Notes under the pieces: model-generated
The model's database searches: none
What the model was told of the DNA's origin: nothing
What the model saw: only the letters and a program-made list of their open reading frames with translations
Translations under genes and position numbers: made by a program
Source: Ruminococcus_C callidus
GTDB taxonomy: Bacteria; Bacillota; Clostridia; Oscillospirales; Ruminococcaceae
Direction: 5' to 3'
Assembly: GCF_049562855.1 (NCBI RefSeq)
Contig: NZ_CP186925.1
Coordinates: 186,001-250,000 of the forward strand
Length of the DNA stretch: 64,000 nt
Shown: one piece after another, positions 6,767-14,735 of the stretch
How the letters are laid out: the number at the start of each line of letters is the position of its first letter
How positions within the stretch are numbered: the first letter of the stretch is position 1

Positions 6767-8182
6767 ATGGCATTTGAGGGACTTTCCGGAAAATTGAATC
6801 AGGTGTTCAAAAAGCTGAAATCCCACGGCAAGCTGACTGAAAGTGATGTCAAGGAAGCCATGCGGGAAGTTCGCATGGCTCTGCTGGAAGCGGATGTCAG
6901 CTACAAGGTCGTCAAGGATTTTGTCAAAAAGGTTTCCGAACGTGCAGTCGGGGAAGAAGTGCTCAGCAGTCTGACACCGGCACAGCAGGTCATCAAGATC
7001 GTCAACGAGGAACTGTGCAATCTCATGGGCAACGAAAACGCCCGGATCCAGTTCCCGTCCAAGCCGCCCTGCGTCATCATGATGTGCGGCTTGCAGGGCT
7101 CCGGTAAGACGACTCATTCCGCCAAGCTGGCGAAGATGCTGAAAAAGGAAGGGCATTATCCGCTGCTGGTGGCATGCGATATTTACCGTCCGGCGGCGAT
7201 CAACCAGCTGCAGGTGGTGGGCGAGCGTGCCGGTGTCAAGGTCTTTGAAATGGGACAGATCGACCCGCGGATCATTGCCAAAGAGGCACTGCGGTTTGCC
7301 AAGGATCACGGCAATGACGTGGTGATCCTGGATACCGCCGGCCGTCTGCACATCGACACCGAGCTCATGGACGAACTGAAGGATCTGAAAGAACTGACCA
7401 ACCCCAACGAGATCATGCTGGTGGTCGATGCCATGACAGGTCAGGATGCCGTCAACGTGGCAAAGGCATTTGATGATGCACTGGGCATTGACAGCGTGCT
7501 GATGTCCAAGCTGGACTCCGACACCCGCGGCGGTGCGGCACTGTCCGTGCTGGCAGTCACCGGTAAGCCCATTAAGTATGTGGGCATGGGCGAAAAGCTG
7601 GACGAATTCGAACAGTTCCACCCCCAGCGAATGGCTTCCCGCATTCTGGGCATGGGCGATATGCTGACGCTGATCGAAAAGGCGGAAAACACCATCAGCC
7701 AGAAAGATGCCGAGAAAATGGCGAAGAAGCTGGAGGAAAACCGCTTCGACATGGACGACCTGCTGGAACAGCTGCGGCAGATCCAGAAAATGGGCTCCCT
7801 GAAATCCATTATCGGCATGCTCCCCGGCGTGGGCAGCAAGCTGAAAGATGCCGACATCGATGACCGGCAGTTTGTCCGCATTGAGGCAATGATTACGTCC
7901 ATGACCAAAGCGGAACGGGCAAAGCCCTCGATCATCAACCCCTCCCGCAAGCGGCGTATTGCTGCCGGAAGCGGCACCAAGGTGGAAGATGTGAACCGTC
8001 TGCTGAAACAGTTCGACCAGATGCAGAAGATGATGAAGCAGCTGGGCGGCAAGGCAGGCAAAGGCGGCAAGATGAACCGCCGTGCCATGAAGCGTCTGGC
8101 AAACATGAATCCGGAGCAGCTGCAAAGCCTGCAGGGCGGTATCCCGGGCGTTCCGCCGGGGCTGATGCCGCCGAAGAAATAA
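6767..8182 (+). CDS. ffh: Signal recognition particle protein Ffh
   Basis: ATG 6767 follows GGGAGGAG. The 471-residue protein has the N-terminal four-helix domain, the GTPase G domain (G1 GLQGSGKTTHSAKLA, DTAGRLHID, SKLDSDTRGG) and the Met-rich M domain (MKRLANMNPEQLQ, many Met residues after about 330) ending in PGVPPGLMPPKK. With SRP RNA it targets nascent membrane and secreted proteins to FtsY and SecYEG. The full length and all motifs are intact. It is the second gene of the ylxM operon. Confidence 0.98.
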   Translation: MAFEGLSGKLNQVFKKLKSHGKLTESDVKEAMREVRMALLEADVSYKVVKDFVKKVSERAVGEEVLSSLTPAQQVIKIVNEELCNLMGNENARIQFPSKPPCVIMMCGLQGSGKTTHSAKLAKMLKKEGHYPLLVACDIYRPAAINQLQVVGERAGVKVFEMGQIDPRIIAKEALRFAKDHGNDVVILDTAGRLHIDTELMDELKDLKELTNPNEIMLVVDAMTGQDAVNVAKAFDDALGIDSVLMSKLDSDTRGGAALSVLAVTGKPIKYVGMGEKLDEFEQFHPQRMASRILGMGDMLTLIEKAENTISQKDAEKMAKKLEENRFDMDDLLEQLRQIQKMGSLKSIIGMLPGVGSKLKDADIDDRQFVRIEAMITSMTKAERAKPSIINPSRKRRIAAGSGTKVEDVNRLLKQFDQMQKMMKQLGGKAGKGGKMNRRAMKRLANMNPEQLQSLQGGIPGVPPGLMPPKK

Positions 8183-8252
8183 GAGATCCCGCAGGAAACT
8201 GCTGGAGATAGATTTGACATTTGTCAAGAATAAACACGGAGGTGAATTTCAA

Positions 8253-8495
8253 ATGGCAGTAAAGATCAGACTGAGAAGAATGGGTGCAAAGAAGGCTCCG
8301 TTCTATCGTATTGTTGTTGCTGATGAGCGTTATCCGAGAGATGGCCGCTTCATCGAGGAGATCGGTTACTATGATCCGACCAAGGAGCCGACAGTTGTTA
8401 ATCTGGACGCTGACAAGGCAAAGACTTGGCTGAAGAATGGTGCACAGCCGACCGATACCGTTAAGGTGATCCTGAAGAAGGAAGGCGTTCTCTAA
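8253..8495 (+). CDS. rpsP: 30S ribosomal protein S16
   Basis: This 80-residue protein begins MAVKIRLRRMGAKKAPFYRI, the family signature. It is a primary 16S-binding protein needed for 30S assembly. ATG 8253 follows ACGGAGGTG. The order ffh-rpsP-khpA-rimM-trmD is the usual one in Firmicutes. Confidence 0.98.
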   Translation: MAVKIRLRRMGAKKAPFYRIVVADERYPRDGRFIEEIGYYDPTKEPTVVNLDADKAKTWLKNGAQPTDTVKVILKKEGVL

Positions 8496-8532
8496 GTTTT
8501 ACACTTAGGGAAAGTGCCAGTGCGGGGTTGTT

Positions 8533-8605
8533 CTGCAATGGCAGAACAGGATTGCTCCGCCGGTGAACCGTATCCTGTGTGCTACGGCTGACCAGTGGAG
8601 CAATC
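8533..8605 (+). ncRNA. Structured intergenic sequence: two hairpins between rpsP and khpA
   Basis: A small hairpin GTTCTGC/GCAGAAC is followed by a long one. Arms 8550-8572 and 8583-8605 start GATTGCTCC and end GGAGCAATC, pair over about 20 of 23 positions and leave a ten-base loop. No T-run follows, so it is not a simple terminator. It could be an mRNA-stabilising, processing or regulatory structure, or another mobile palindrome. A palindromic repeat element begins six bases later. Confidence 0.5.
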
Positions 8606-8610
8606 GCATG

Positions 8611-8663
8611 TAAGGCAATACCGCACAAAGAGCGTCTGGCGACTTTGTGCGGTATTGCCGTAA
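8611..8663. repeat. Short palindromic element (GCAATACCG subfamily)
   Basis: TAAGGCAATACCGCACAAAG faces CTTTGTGCGGTATTGCCGTA with only GAGCGTCTGGCGA between. TA is present at both edges. Confidence 0.85.
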
Positions 8664-8689
8664 CTGTTGTTCACAAGGAGGTATGACAC

Positions 8690-8923
8690 ATGCAGGAACT
8701 GTTGAAAGTGATCGTTGCCGGTTTGGTGGAAGACCCGACTGCCATTCAGATCACAGAGGACGCACCCAATGAAGAAGGCGTGATCGTTTATCATCTGCAC
8801 GTTGCACCGGAGGATACCGGACGCGTCATCGGCAAGCAGGGACGCATTGCAAAGGCAATTCGTGTAATCATGCGTTCCGGTGCTGCGAAAAACAATCAGA
8901 AGATCGCAGTCGAGATCGATTGA
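8690..8923 (+). CDS. khpA: KH-domain RNA-binding protein KhpA
   Basis: This 77-residue protein is a single KH domain. GRVIGKQGRIAKAIRVIM contains the GxxG loop (GKQG) that grips single-stranded RNA. KhpA works with KhpB/Jag in RNA regulation of cell division and elongation in Gram-positive bacteria. It sits in its usual place after rpsP. AAGGAGG lies at good spacing before ATG 8690. The gene is flanked on both sides by palindromic elements. Confidence 0.95.
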   Translation: MQELLKVIVAGLVEDPTAIQITEDAPNEEGVIVYHLHVAPEDTGRVIGKQGRIAKAIRVIMRSGAAKNNQKIAVEID

Positions 8924-8935
8924 GTTTAGGGCAAT

Positions 8936-9268
8936 ACCGCACAAAGAGCGTCTGGCGACTTTGCACGCCATCTGCTTGCAAATTTACCGTCAGAGCCTGT
9001 TTCGTATCTTCCCGCACGCATCTTGCGTGCATATTTTCCGAGATATTTCGGGAAAATACTCGAAAATCCACAAAGGATTTTCTCCGTTTTTCCCTTCATC
9101 TCTCAAAAAATCTGACAACGCAATCTGCATACGTCAGATACGAAACAGACTCTCATATTTCACAAAAATGCTCGTGAATACAGCAAGTATTCACTCCGCT
9201 TTTTGTTTCATCTGACGAAAAATTTGACAACGCATCTGTCGCACAATCTTTGTGCGGTATTGCCTTAA
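8936..9268. repeat. Long composite palindromic element
   Basis: This roughly 330-bp element starts TTAGGGCAATACCGCACAAA and ends CTTTGTGCGGTATTGCCTTA. The interior (CATCTGCTTGCAAATTTACC, CACAAAAATGCTCGTGAATA, CATCTGACGAAAAATTTGAC) is shared with the element at 14349 and differs from that of the GGAAACACTG elements. It fills almost the whole khpA-rimM gap. Confidence 0.85.
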
Positions 9269-9365
9269 CACTATGCAGATATGCAGGCGGACAGAAATGT
9301 TCGCCTGTTCTTGTATATAAGGCACTGCGAAGTGCATTTTCTCATGCGTACAGAAAGGACTACCC

Positions 9366-9875
9366 ATGAAACAATACTTGGAAATCGGAAAGATCGTAAA
9401 CGTCCACGGGCTCCGCGGCGACGTGAAAGTGGTGCCGTGGTGCGATGAGCCGGAATTCCTGTGCGAATTCGACACCCTGTATCTGGGCAAGGCACAGAAG
9501 CCGGTGAGCGTGACGGCTGCCCGTCTGCAAAAGGGCAACGTATTGCTGCATCTGGAGGGTGTGGACACCGTGGAGGCGGCGGAACAGCTGCGGAATCAGG
9601 TGCTCTATATGGACCGCGACGAGGTGGAACTGGAAGAAGGCGTGTACTTCATTCAGGATCTGATCGGGCTGGAGGTGCTGGACGCAGACACCGGCAAAAG
9701 CTACGGCAAGCTGTCTGATGTGATGCAGACCGGTGCCAATGATGTGTACGAGATCAAAGACGAAACCGGAAAAACCGTGCTGATCCCTGCGATTCCGGAC
9801 GTGGTGCAGGAAACTGACCTCGACGGAGGCGTGATGCGGATCCGACCGCTGGAGGGCTTGTTCGATGCAGATTGA
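9366..9875 (+). CDS. rimM: 16S rRNA processing protein RimM
   Basis: This 169-residue protein begins MKQYLEIGKIVNVHGLRGDVKV, the RimM N-terminal barrel signature. The PRC-barrel half follows from about residue 95 (GVYFIQDLIGLEVLD). It helps mature the 30S head domain and binds S19. ATG 9366 follows GAAAGGACTACCC. It overlaps trmD by 11 bases, which suggests translational coupling. Confidence 0.96.
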   Translation: MKQYLEIGKIVNVHGLRGDVKVVPWCDEPEFLCEFDTLYLGKAQKPVSVTAARLQKGNVLLHLEGVDTVEAAEQLRNQVLYMDRDEVELEEGVYFIQDLIGLEVLDADTGKSYGKLSDVMQTGANDVYEIKDETGKTVLIPAIPDVVQETDLDGGVMRIRPLEGLFDAD

Positions 9876-10560
9876 GATCGCCACTTTGTTTCCGGAAATG
9901 TGCGAGGCGGTGCTGTCGGAGAGCATTATCGGCAGAGCCAGAGCCGCCGGTCATATTTCCGTCCGCTGCTGGAATATTCGGGAGTATACGCTGGACAAGC
10001 ACCGCCGTGTAGACGATGTGCCCTACGGCGGCGGCAGGGGCATGGTCATGCAGGCAGATCCCATTTACCGCTGCTATGATGCCGTACAGCAGGACATCGG
10101 TGCCAAGCCCCACGTGATCTACATGTCCCCCAAGGGCAGGGTGCTGGATCAGCAGCGGGCATTGGAATTGTCCGTGATGCCGCATATTTTTGTACTTTGC
10201 GGGCATTATGAAGGTGTAGACCAACGGATTCTGGACGAGATCGTAGACGAGGAGATTTCTATCGGGGACTATGTGCTCACCGGCGGGGAACTGCCGGCAC
10301 TGGTGCTGGTGGATACGGTTGCACGAATGGTACCCGGGGTGCTGCCGGAAAATCTCTGCTTCGAGGACGAAAGCCACTTCGGCGGTCTGCTGGAATATCC
10401 CCAGTATACCCGTCCGGCGGTGTGGCATGATCGGGAAGTGCCGCCGGTGCTGCTCACCGGACACCACAAAAACATCGCAGAATGGCGGCAGGCACAGAGT
10501 CTGGAGGAAACCAAAACCAAACGCCCTGACCTTTATGCAAGCTATTTGGACAAAAAATAG
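9865..10560 (+). CDS. trmD: tRNA (guanine-37-N1)-methyltransferase TrmD
   Basis: This 231-residue protein shows the SPOUT-family TrmD signatures: GGGRGMVMQADPIY, LCGHYEGVDQRI and DYVLTGGELPALVLVD, which form the trefoil-knot SAM site. It makes m1G37 in tRNAs that read CNN codons and so prevents +1 frameshifting. The start overlaps the end of rimM. The usual next gene, rplS (L19), is not present here; HPr follows instead. Confidence 0.97.
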   Translation: MQIEIATLFPEMCEAVLSESIIGRARAAGHISVRCWNIREYTLDKHRRVDDVPYGGGRGMVMQADPIYRCYDAVQQDIGAKPHVIYMSPKGRVLDQQRALELSVMPHIFVLCGHYEGVDQRILDEIVDEEISIGDYVLTGGELPALVLVDTVARMVPGVLPENLCFEDESHFGGLLEYPQYTRPAVWHDREVPPVLLTGHHKNIAEWRQAQSLEETKTKRPDLYASYLDKK

Positions 10561-10726
10561 CAGTTTTCTTTGTGGGATTTGAATAAAATATGCAGGTTCA
10601 CCAATTTGAAAAAATCAGGATTTGGCATTGTTGTCATGTTTCACAAAGATTGAAAGCAAAAGGGAGAATGGTTCTGTCAACACGTAGAAAATTCCGGAAA
10701 AAACGCAAAATATTGCAAAAAGCACG

Positions 10727-10755
10727 TTGACGTTCTCCGGAAAAAACGGTATAAT
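10727..10755 (+). promoter_or_regulatory. Promoter of the HPr transcript
   Basis: TTGACG (10727-10732), a 17-base spacer and TATAAT (10750-10755). The transcript would start near 10762 and have a leader of about 155 bases before HPr. Confidence 0.85.
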
Positions 10756-10785
10756 GATAGCATAGCAGAGATGAGGAGTGCACAA

Positions 10786-10866
10786 ATGGTTCCTATCAGA
10801 AGTGGGGATCGCCAAGCGTCTTCAAATCAGAGAAGATACGAAATGTGTTGTTTCGTGCTTCAGTAA
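10786..10866 (+). CDS. Probable 26-codon leader ORF upstream of HPr
   Basis: ATG 10786 is preceded by GAGGAG (10773-10778) at ideal spacing and runs 26 codons to TAA at 10864-10866 (product begins MVPIRSGDRQASS, ends CCFVLQ). It starts about 25 bases after the predicted transcription start and ends 50 bases before ptsH. A hairpin (ACGAAAT/GTTTCGT, about 10837-10855) lies over its last codons. It may be a leader peptide that couples translation to ptsH expression, or a small protein. There is no sequence match to a family I know. Confidence 0.45.
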   Translation: MVPIRSGDRQASSNQRRYEMCCFVLQ

Positions 10867-10916
10867 GTATGGTGTGTGAACGCACATGCATGATCATAAG
10901 GATGGGAGAGTTTATC

Positions 10917-11180
10917 ATGTTTGTAAAAGAAGTTACTGTACAGAATCAGGTTGGTCTGCACGCAAGACCGGCTACATTTTTCATTCAGCGTGCCAACGAG
11001 TTCAAGTCCTCGATCTGGATCGAAAAGGAAGAACGCCGTGTAAACGCAAAGAGCCTGCTGGGTATCCTTTCTCTGGGTATCGTTGGCGGTACCGACATCA
11101 AGATCATTGCAGACGGTTCTGACGAACAGGTTGCAGTGAACTCTCTGGTAGAACTGGTAGAAAGCGGATTCAGCGACTAA
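10917..11180 (+). CDS. ptsH: Phosphocarrier protein HPr
   Basis: This 87-residue protein has both regulatory sites: His15 in QVGLHARPA (phosphorylated by enzyme I) and Ser46 in AKSLLGILSLG (target of HPr kinase/phosphatase). It transfers phosphate in the PTS and, when Ser46-phosphorylated, acts as CcpA corepressor in Firmicutes. ATG 10917 is chosen because the family motif starts there; the open frame extends 24 codons further upstream. Enzyme I is not adjacent. The gene has its own promoter and terminator. Confidence 0.96.
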   Translation: MFVKEVTVQNQVGLHARPATFFIQRANEFKSSIWIEKEERRVNAKSLLGILSLGIVGGTDIKIIADGSDEQVAVNSLVELVESGFSD

Positions 11181-11205
11181 TTACCGCAGTGTCTGTGACA
11201 AAAGA

Positions 11206-11243
11206 GAACCTCACGGGGGAAAGGTCCGCCGTGAGGTTTTTTG
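11206..11243 (+). terminator. Terminator after ptsH
   Basis: A 10-bp stem AACCTCACGG/CCGTGAGGTT followed by TTTTTG. Confidence 0.92.
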
Positions 11244-11270
11244 TTTTCGGACAGCAACGTGCAAGGTTTG

Positions 11271-11324
11271 TTAAGGCAATACCGCACAAAGTCGCCAGAT
11301 GCTCTTTGTGCGGTATTGTCTTAA
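11271..11324. repeat. Short palindromic element between ptsH and spoIVB
   Basis: TTAAGGCAATACCGCACAAA faces CTTTGTGCGGTATTGTCTTAA. The right edge TTAA contains the stop codon of the minus-strand spoIVB (11321-11323). Confidence 0.88.
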
Positions 11325-12529
11325 CTGCCGCTTAGCCCGTAACGTACCATGTTCTCGCAGAAGATGCCGTAGCCGCGGGTGGGATCGTCCACAAAGACAT
11401 GTGTCACGGCTCCCACCAGCTTTCCGTTCTGGAGAATGGGGCTGCCGCTCATGCCCTGCACAATGCCGCCGGTAACTTCCAGCAGTTCCGGATCGGTGAT
11501 GCAGACCGTCATGTTGCGGGTGCTGTCTGTGCCGCTGTAGTCGATTTCCTCCAGCGTGATGTCATAGGCTTTCGGCGTGTCGCCGGAAACGGTACAGAGG
11601 ATCTGTGCGGCTCCGGTCTGGATCTCCTGCTTCAGTGCCATGGGAATGGCTTCTTCGGCGGAAGGATTGTGATACAGCGTTCCGAAAACGCCGCAGCGGT
11701 TGTTGCACAGAAGTTCCCCCAGTGGGGCATCATCGGAAAAGCTGCCCTGCAGCATGCCGGCACAGCCGGAAACGCCTTTGGTCACCTGTGAAATGGTCAC
11801 CGCGGCGGCTTCTCCCGAACCAAAGGGCAGAATGTCACCGGTGTCTGCATCGCAGATCGGGTGTCCCAGTCCGCCGAAGCTGCCGGATTCCGGCTCATAA
11901 AAAGTAATGGTACCAATGCCGGCACTGCTGTCCCGCACCCAGATGCCGGCTTCATAGCGGTTGTCGGCGGCGGCGTAGGCGGGAGTGAGGGTGACGGTGC
12001 AGGTTTCACCGCTGCGGGTGAGGGTGACAGTTACTGGCGTGCCGTCGGATTCCGCAATGGCTTCCTGTAGGGACTGGTTGGAGTCGATCGCCGTGCCGTC
12101 TACAGATTGGATCAGGTCGCCGGTCTGAATGCCGGCTTCCTGTGCGGGACAACGCTGCCCCGATGCAGTTTCGATTCGTTCCATGCCTACCACCATGGCA
12201 CCGTCCATTCGCAGCTTGATGCCAAAGGGCTCGCCGCAGGGCACCAGCATGGGCGTGTCGATCTCCTGTATTTCGACATCTTTAATGGGAATGATCCCGA
12301 AAAGCCGGAGCGAGGTGGTGTCTGCCGCGGACGATGCCGTGACGGCAGCCTGTACGGTATGTGCAGTGGGCACGGCGGCAATGTGCAGAGCCGTGTCTAC
12401 TTCCAGCCGGCTGCCGGTCTGGACATAATAGCTGTCCGGCAGCTGCCACGCATAATAGGCGGCTGTGCCGTAAAGCTGTAGCAGCACCGCAGCACCCAGT
12501 GCCGCCGTGCATTTGATCCATCGTATCAT
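11321..12529 (-). CDS. spoIVB: SpoIVB-type serine peptidase
   Basis: Order: an N-terminal membrane segment (AALGAAVLLQLYGTAAYYA), a PDZ domain (about residues 110-190, MERIETASG then AGIQTGDLIQSVDG), and the S55 peptidase domain with catalytic His in FGGLGHPICD and Ser in GIVQGMSGSPIL. In spore formers SpoIVB signals from the forespore across the membrane to activate sigma-K processing. ATG 12529 (MIRWIKC) is preferred because AGGCAGG lies upstream; an in-frame ATG at 12565 is possible. The stop codon overlaps a repeat element. spoIVB next to spo0A is a common arrangement, but here the two are on opposite strands. Confidence 0.92.
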   Translation of the reverse strand: MIRWIKCTAALGAAVLLQLYGTAAYYAWQLPDSYYVQTGSRLEVDTALHIAAVPTAHTVQAAVTASSAADTTSLRLFGIIPIKDVEIQEIDTPMLVPCGEPFGIKLRMDGAMVVGMERIETASGQRCPAQEAGIQTGDLIQSVDGTAIDSNQSLQEAIAESDGTPVTVTLTRSGETCTVTLTPAYAAADNRYEAGIWVRDSSAGIGTITFYEPESGSFGGLGHPICDADTGDILPFGSGEAAAVTISQVTKGVSGCAGMLQGSFSDDAPLGELLCNNRCGVFGTLYHNPSAEEAIPMALKQEIQTGAAQILCTVSGDTPKAYDITLEEIDYSGTDSTRNMTVCITDPELLEVTGGIVQGMSGSPILQNGKLVGAVTHVFVDDPTRGYGIFCENMVRYGLSGS

Positions 12530-12807
12530 ATTGGAAAAGACCTGCCTTTCTTTCCGAACCGGCATGCCTGCCGTTCGAAGTCTTTTGTTTTAGAGGTGTT
12601 TTTTTGGTGCGGTGTAACAGCGAAGCTGGTGGAGGGGTTCTTTTGTAAAATTTTCCCGTGACACAACACCAAAAACAATCCCGCGGGAACGACGTTCGCC
12701 CGTAATCTTATCCTATGTAAACCGGCAACGCTTATCAGCGACAATGCAAGGAAAAAATCCTGACATTCCAACGATTCCAAAAATTTGAAAAAAATGAGGT
12801 GTATCCC

Positions 12808-13368
12808 ATGCATACCAAACCAACGAAAAACCAACCCATTCCCACCGCCGCCCAGCTGCGGAAACGCCGTGCCCACACTGTCTGCTGCTGGATCCTGCGG
12901 GGACTGCTGGTGCTGACGACGATTCTGTTCACGTGGATCACCTGCTGGGGCTGCGGGCTGGGGTGGATCAGCCGTGCCCGTGCCGGCAGCAACTGGCCGA
13001 TAGAATTCGCCGGCTACGGGCAGATGCTGCTTGTCGGCTCCGGTCTGCTGACACTGGGGACAGTGCTTGTCCTGCTGTGCCGGAAGAACTGGCTCAACTG
13101 GGCAGCTGCAGGCAGTGCTACTGCCGGCGTAACGCTGGCGATGCTGGCACTGTACCGCGTGACCGCCTACGCCTCTGAGCATTCGTTCTACAGCCGGCTC
13201 ATGGAAATGCCTGCCGCGACACTGTACCGGCTCCAGCTGCTGCCGGTGCTGGTGCCCTATGTCTGTGTGGTTGCGTTGGGACTGCTGCAATTCTTCTCCG
13301 CGGAAGCTGTCCGGCGGCGGCAGGAGAAAAAACGACAGGATTCGGCAAAGGCTCCGTCGGTGCTTTAA
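12808..13368 (+). CDS. Four-helix integral membrane protein, function unknown
   Basis: This 186-residue protein starts at ATG 12808 after GAGG. After a basic N-terminus it has four hydrophobic segments (LRGLLVLTTILFTWITCW, MLLVGSGLLTLGTVLVLLC, AAAGSATAGVTLAMLALY and VLVPYVCVVALGLLQFF), then a Lys/Arg-rich cytoplasmic tail. No family is recognised. It lies between spoIVB (divergent) and spo0A, but no sporulation membrane protein signature is seen. Its TAA stop is also the first TA of a repeat element. Confidence 0.7.
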   Translation: MHTKPTKNQPIPTAAQLRKRRAHTVCCWILRGLLVLTTILFTWITCWGCGLGWISRARAGSNWPIEFAGYGQMLLVGSGLLTLGTVLVLLCRKNWLNWAAAGSATAGVTLAMLALYRVTAYASEHSFYSRLMEMPAATLYRLQLLPVLVPYVCVVALGLLQFFSAEAVRRRQEKKRQDSAKAPSVL

Positions 13369-13488
13369 GGAAACACTGAAGGAAACACTGTACAAAGCTT
13401 GTGCAGAAGATGCCCTGTTTCTGTTTTTGCAGGTGGGAAAAACTGTCATATTCGCGTGAAGGACATGTGCTTTCGCATGTTTCCCTAA
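13366..13488. repeat. Degenerate palindromic element (GGAAACACTG subfamily)
   Basis: It begins TTAAGGAAACACTG, repeats GGAAACACTGTACAAAGC, and ends GTTTCCCTAA. The interior has diverged. It overlaps the stop codon of the upstream membrane protein gene. Confidence 0.65.
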
Positions 13489-13517
13489 AAAAATTTCTAT
13501 TTTGACAGATTTCAGTC

Positions 13518-13546
13518 TTGCAGTTCCCCATAGAATGTGGTAAAAT
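13518..13546 (+). promoter_or_regulatory. Candidate promoter of spo0A
   Basis: TTGCAG (13518-13523), a 17-base spacer and TAAAAT (13541-13546). The spacer and -10 (CCATA, TGGTAAAAT) closely resemble the promoter at 14627. Confidence 0.55.
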
Positions 13547-13580
13547 TATAGGGTAGAACAAAAAAACAGGAGGTAACAAA

Positions 13581-14351
13581 ATGGACAACAAAAAAATAAA
13601 AGTCCTGATCGGAGATGACAGTGCAGAATATGGCATCACCTGTGCCAATGAACTGCGGTCGCTCGGTCTTTACGTCGTGACGCGGCGAAAAGACGGGAAA
13701 GTCATTCTGGACGCGATCCGGAATGACACACCGGACGTGGTTGTGATGGACGCTGTCCTGCCGGGTATGGATGCCATAGAGATCCTTGAGAAATCTCAGA
13801 CATTCGAAACCGCACCGGCTTTCATCATCACATCTTCTTATGAAAATGCGTTTATCGAGCGTCAGGTCATGGAAAAGGGTGCGGCGTACTTCATGCTGAA
13901 GCCTTTCCACATTTCCACTCTTGGCAGCCGCATCACCGATCTGGCTGCCAAGGGCATGCCGAACCCGAAGAACTCTGCCAACCGCAATATGGAGGTAGTG
14001 GTGACAGAGATGATTCATCAGCTGGGCGTGCCTGCACACATTAAGGGCTATCACTATCTGCGTGCCGCAATTCTGGCTTCGATCGAGAATCAGGCACTGC
14101 TGGAAAGCGTGACAAAGCTGCTCTATCCCACAGTGGCAATGCAGTTCGACACCACGTCTTCCCGCGTGGAACGTGCCATTCGCCACGCGATCGAAATCGC
14201 ATGGGATCGGGGCGATCTGGATACGATCAACTCGTTCTTCGGCTATACCGTGAACAACTGCAAGGGCAAGCCTACCAATTCTGAATTCATTGCCCTGCTG
14301 ACAGACAAGCTGCGGCTGCAATACGGCAGAAGCACCGTCCGTCACGCCTAA
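13581..14351 (+). CDS. spo0A: Sporulation master regulator Spo0A
   Basis: The receiver domain (residues 1-120) has the acidic pair GDD at 11-13, phospho-acceptor Asp57 in VVVMDAVLPGMD and Lys107 in MLKPFH. The C-terminal Spo0A domain (about 140-256) carries the 0A-box-binding helix-turn-helix (ESVTKLLYPTVAMQF, then RVERAIRHAIEIAWDRG), which is diagnostic for Spo0A. ATG 13581 follows AGGAGG. Phosphorylated Spo0A switches cells into sporulation or stationary-phase programmes. The TAA stop is shared with a repeat element. Confidence 0.96.
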   Translation: MDNKKIKVLIGDDSAEYGITCANELRSLGLYVVTRRKDGKVILDAIRNDTPDVVVMDAVLPGMDAIEILEKSQTFETAPAFIITSSYENAFIERQVMEKGAAYFMLKPFHISTLGSRITDLAAKGMPNPKNSANRNMEVVVTEMIHQLGVPAHIKGYHYLRAAILASIENQALLESVTKLLYPTVAMQFDTTSSRVERAIRHAIEIAWDRGDLDTINSFFGYTVNNCKGKPTNSEFIALLTDKLRLQYGRSTVRHA

Positions 14352-14525
14352 GGCAATCCCGCACAAAGAGCGTCTGGCGACTTTGTACGCCATCTGCTTG
14401 CAAATTTCCCGTCATATTTCACAAAAATGCTCGTGAATACATCAAGTATTCACTCCGCTTTTTGTTTCATCTGACGAAAAATTTGACGACGCATCTGTCG
14501 CACAATCTTTGTGCGGTATTGCCCT
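14349..14525. repeat. Full-length palindromic element (GCAATACCG subfamily)
   Basis: This roughly 177-bp element begins TAAGGCAATCCCGCACAAAG and ends CTTTGTGCGGTATTGCCCT. The interior CACAAAAATGCTCGTGAATA and CATCTGACGAAAAATTTGAC is shared with the element at 8936. It starts inside the spo0A stop codon. The remaining sequence to 14626 holds a second, weak copy of the arms but no gene. Confidence 0.88.
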
Positions 14526-14626
14526 GAGAGCTCCGCACAGAGCCTGTCCGACGGCTCAATACAGCGGGATTCTGTATATTTTTGTATGTTATCGAAAAAA
14601 GTTCAACTTCTTTGTGCATTTTCTTC

Positions 14627-14655
14627 TTGCAGTCTGCCATATACTATGGTAAAAT
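14627..14655 (+). promoter_or_regulatory. Candidate promoter of the flavin reductase-like gene
   Basis: TTGCAG (14627-14632), 17 bases, TAAAAT (14650-14655). It resembles the spo0A promoter at 13518 in both boxes and part of the spacer. Confidence 0.55.
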
Positions 14656-14735
14656 AAAAAGAGCATGCATTTGTTCCGGCGGGCGGTCTGTCCGCAGACA
14701 GCATGTTATTATCTTATGCGAAAGGATCTGATTTT

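Noticed and set aside
8880..9215. Plus-strand frames of 85 and 111 residues after khpA
   Set aside because: They lie inside the long palindromic element; similar peptides arise wherever the element occurs.
13501..13530. TTGACA at 13502 as the spo0A -35 box
   Set aside because: At 17-base spacing there is no -10 match (CCCCAT); the TTGCAG/TAAAAT pair fits better.
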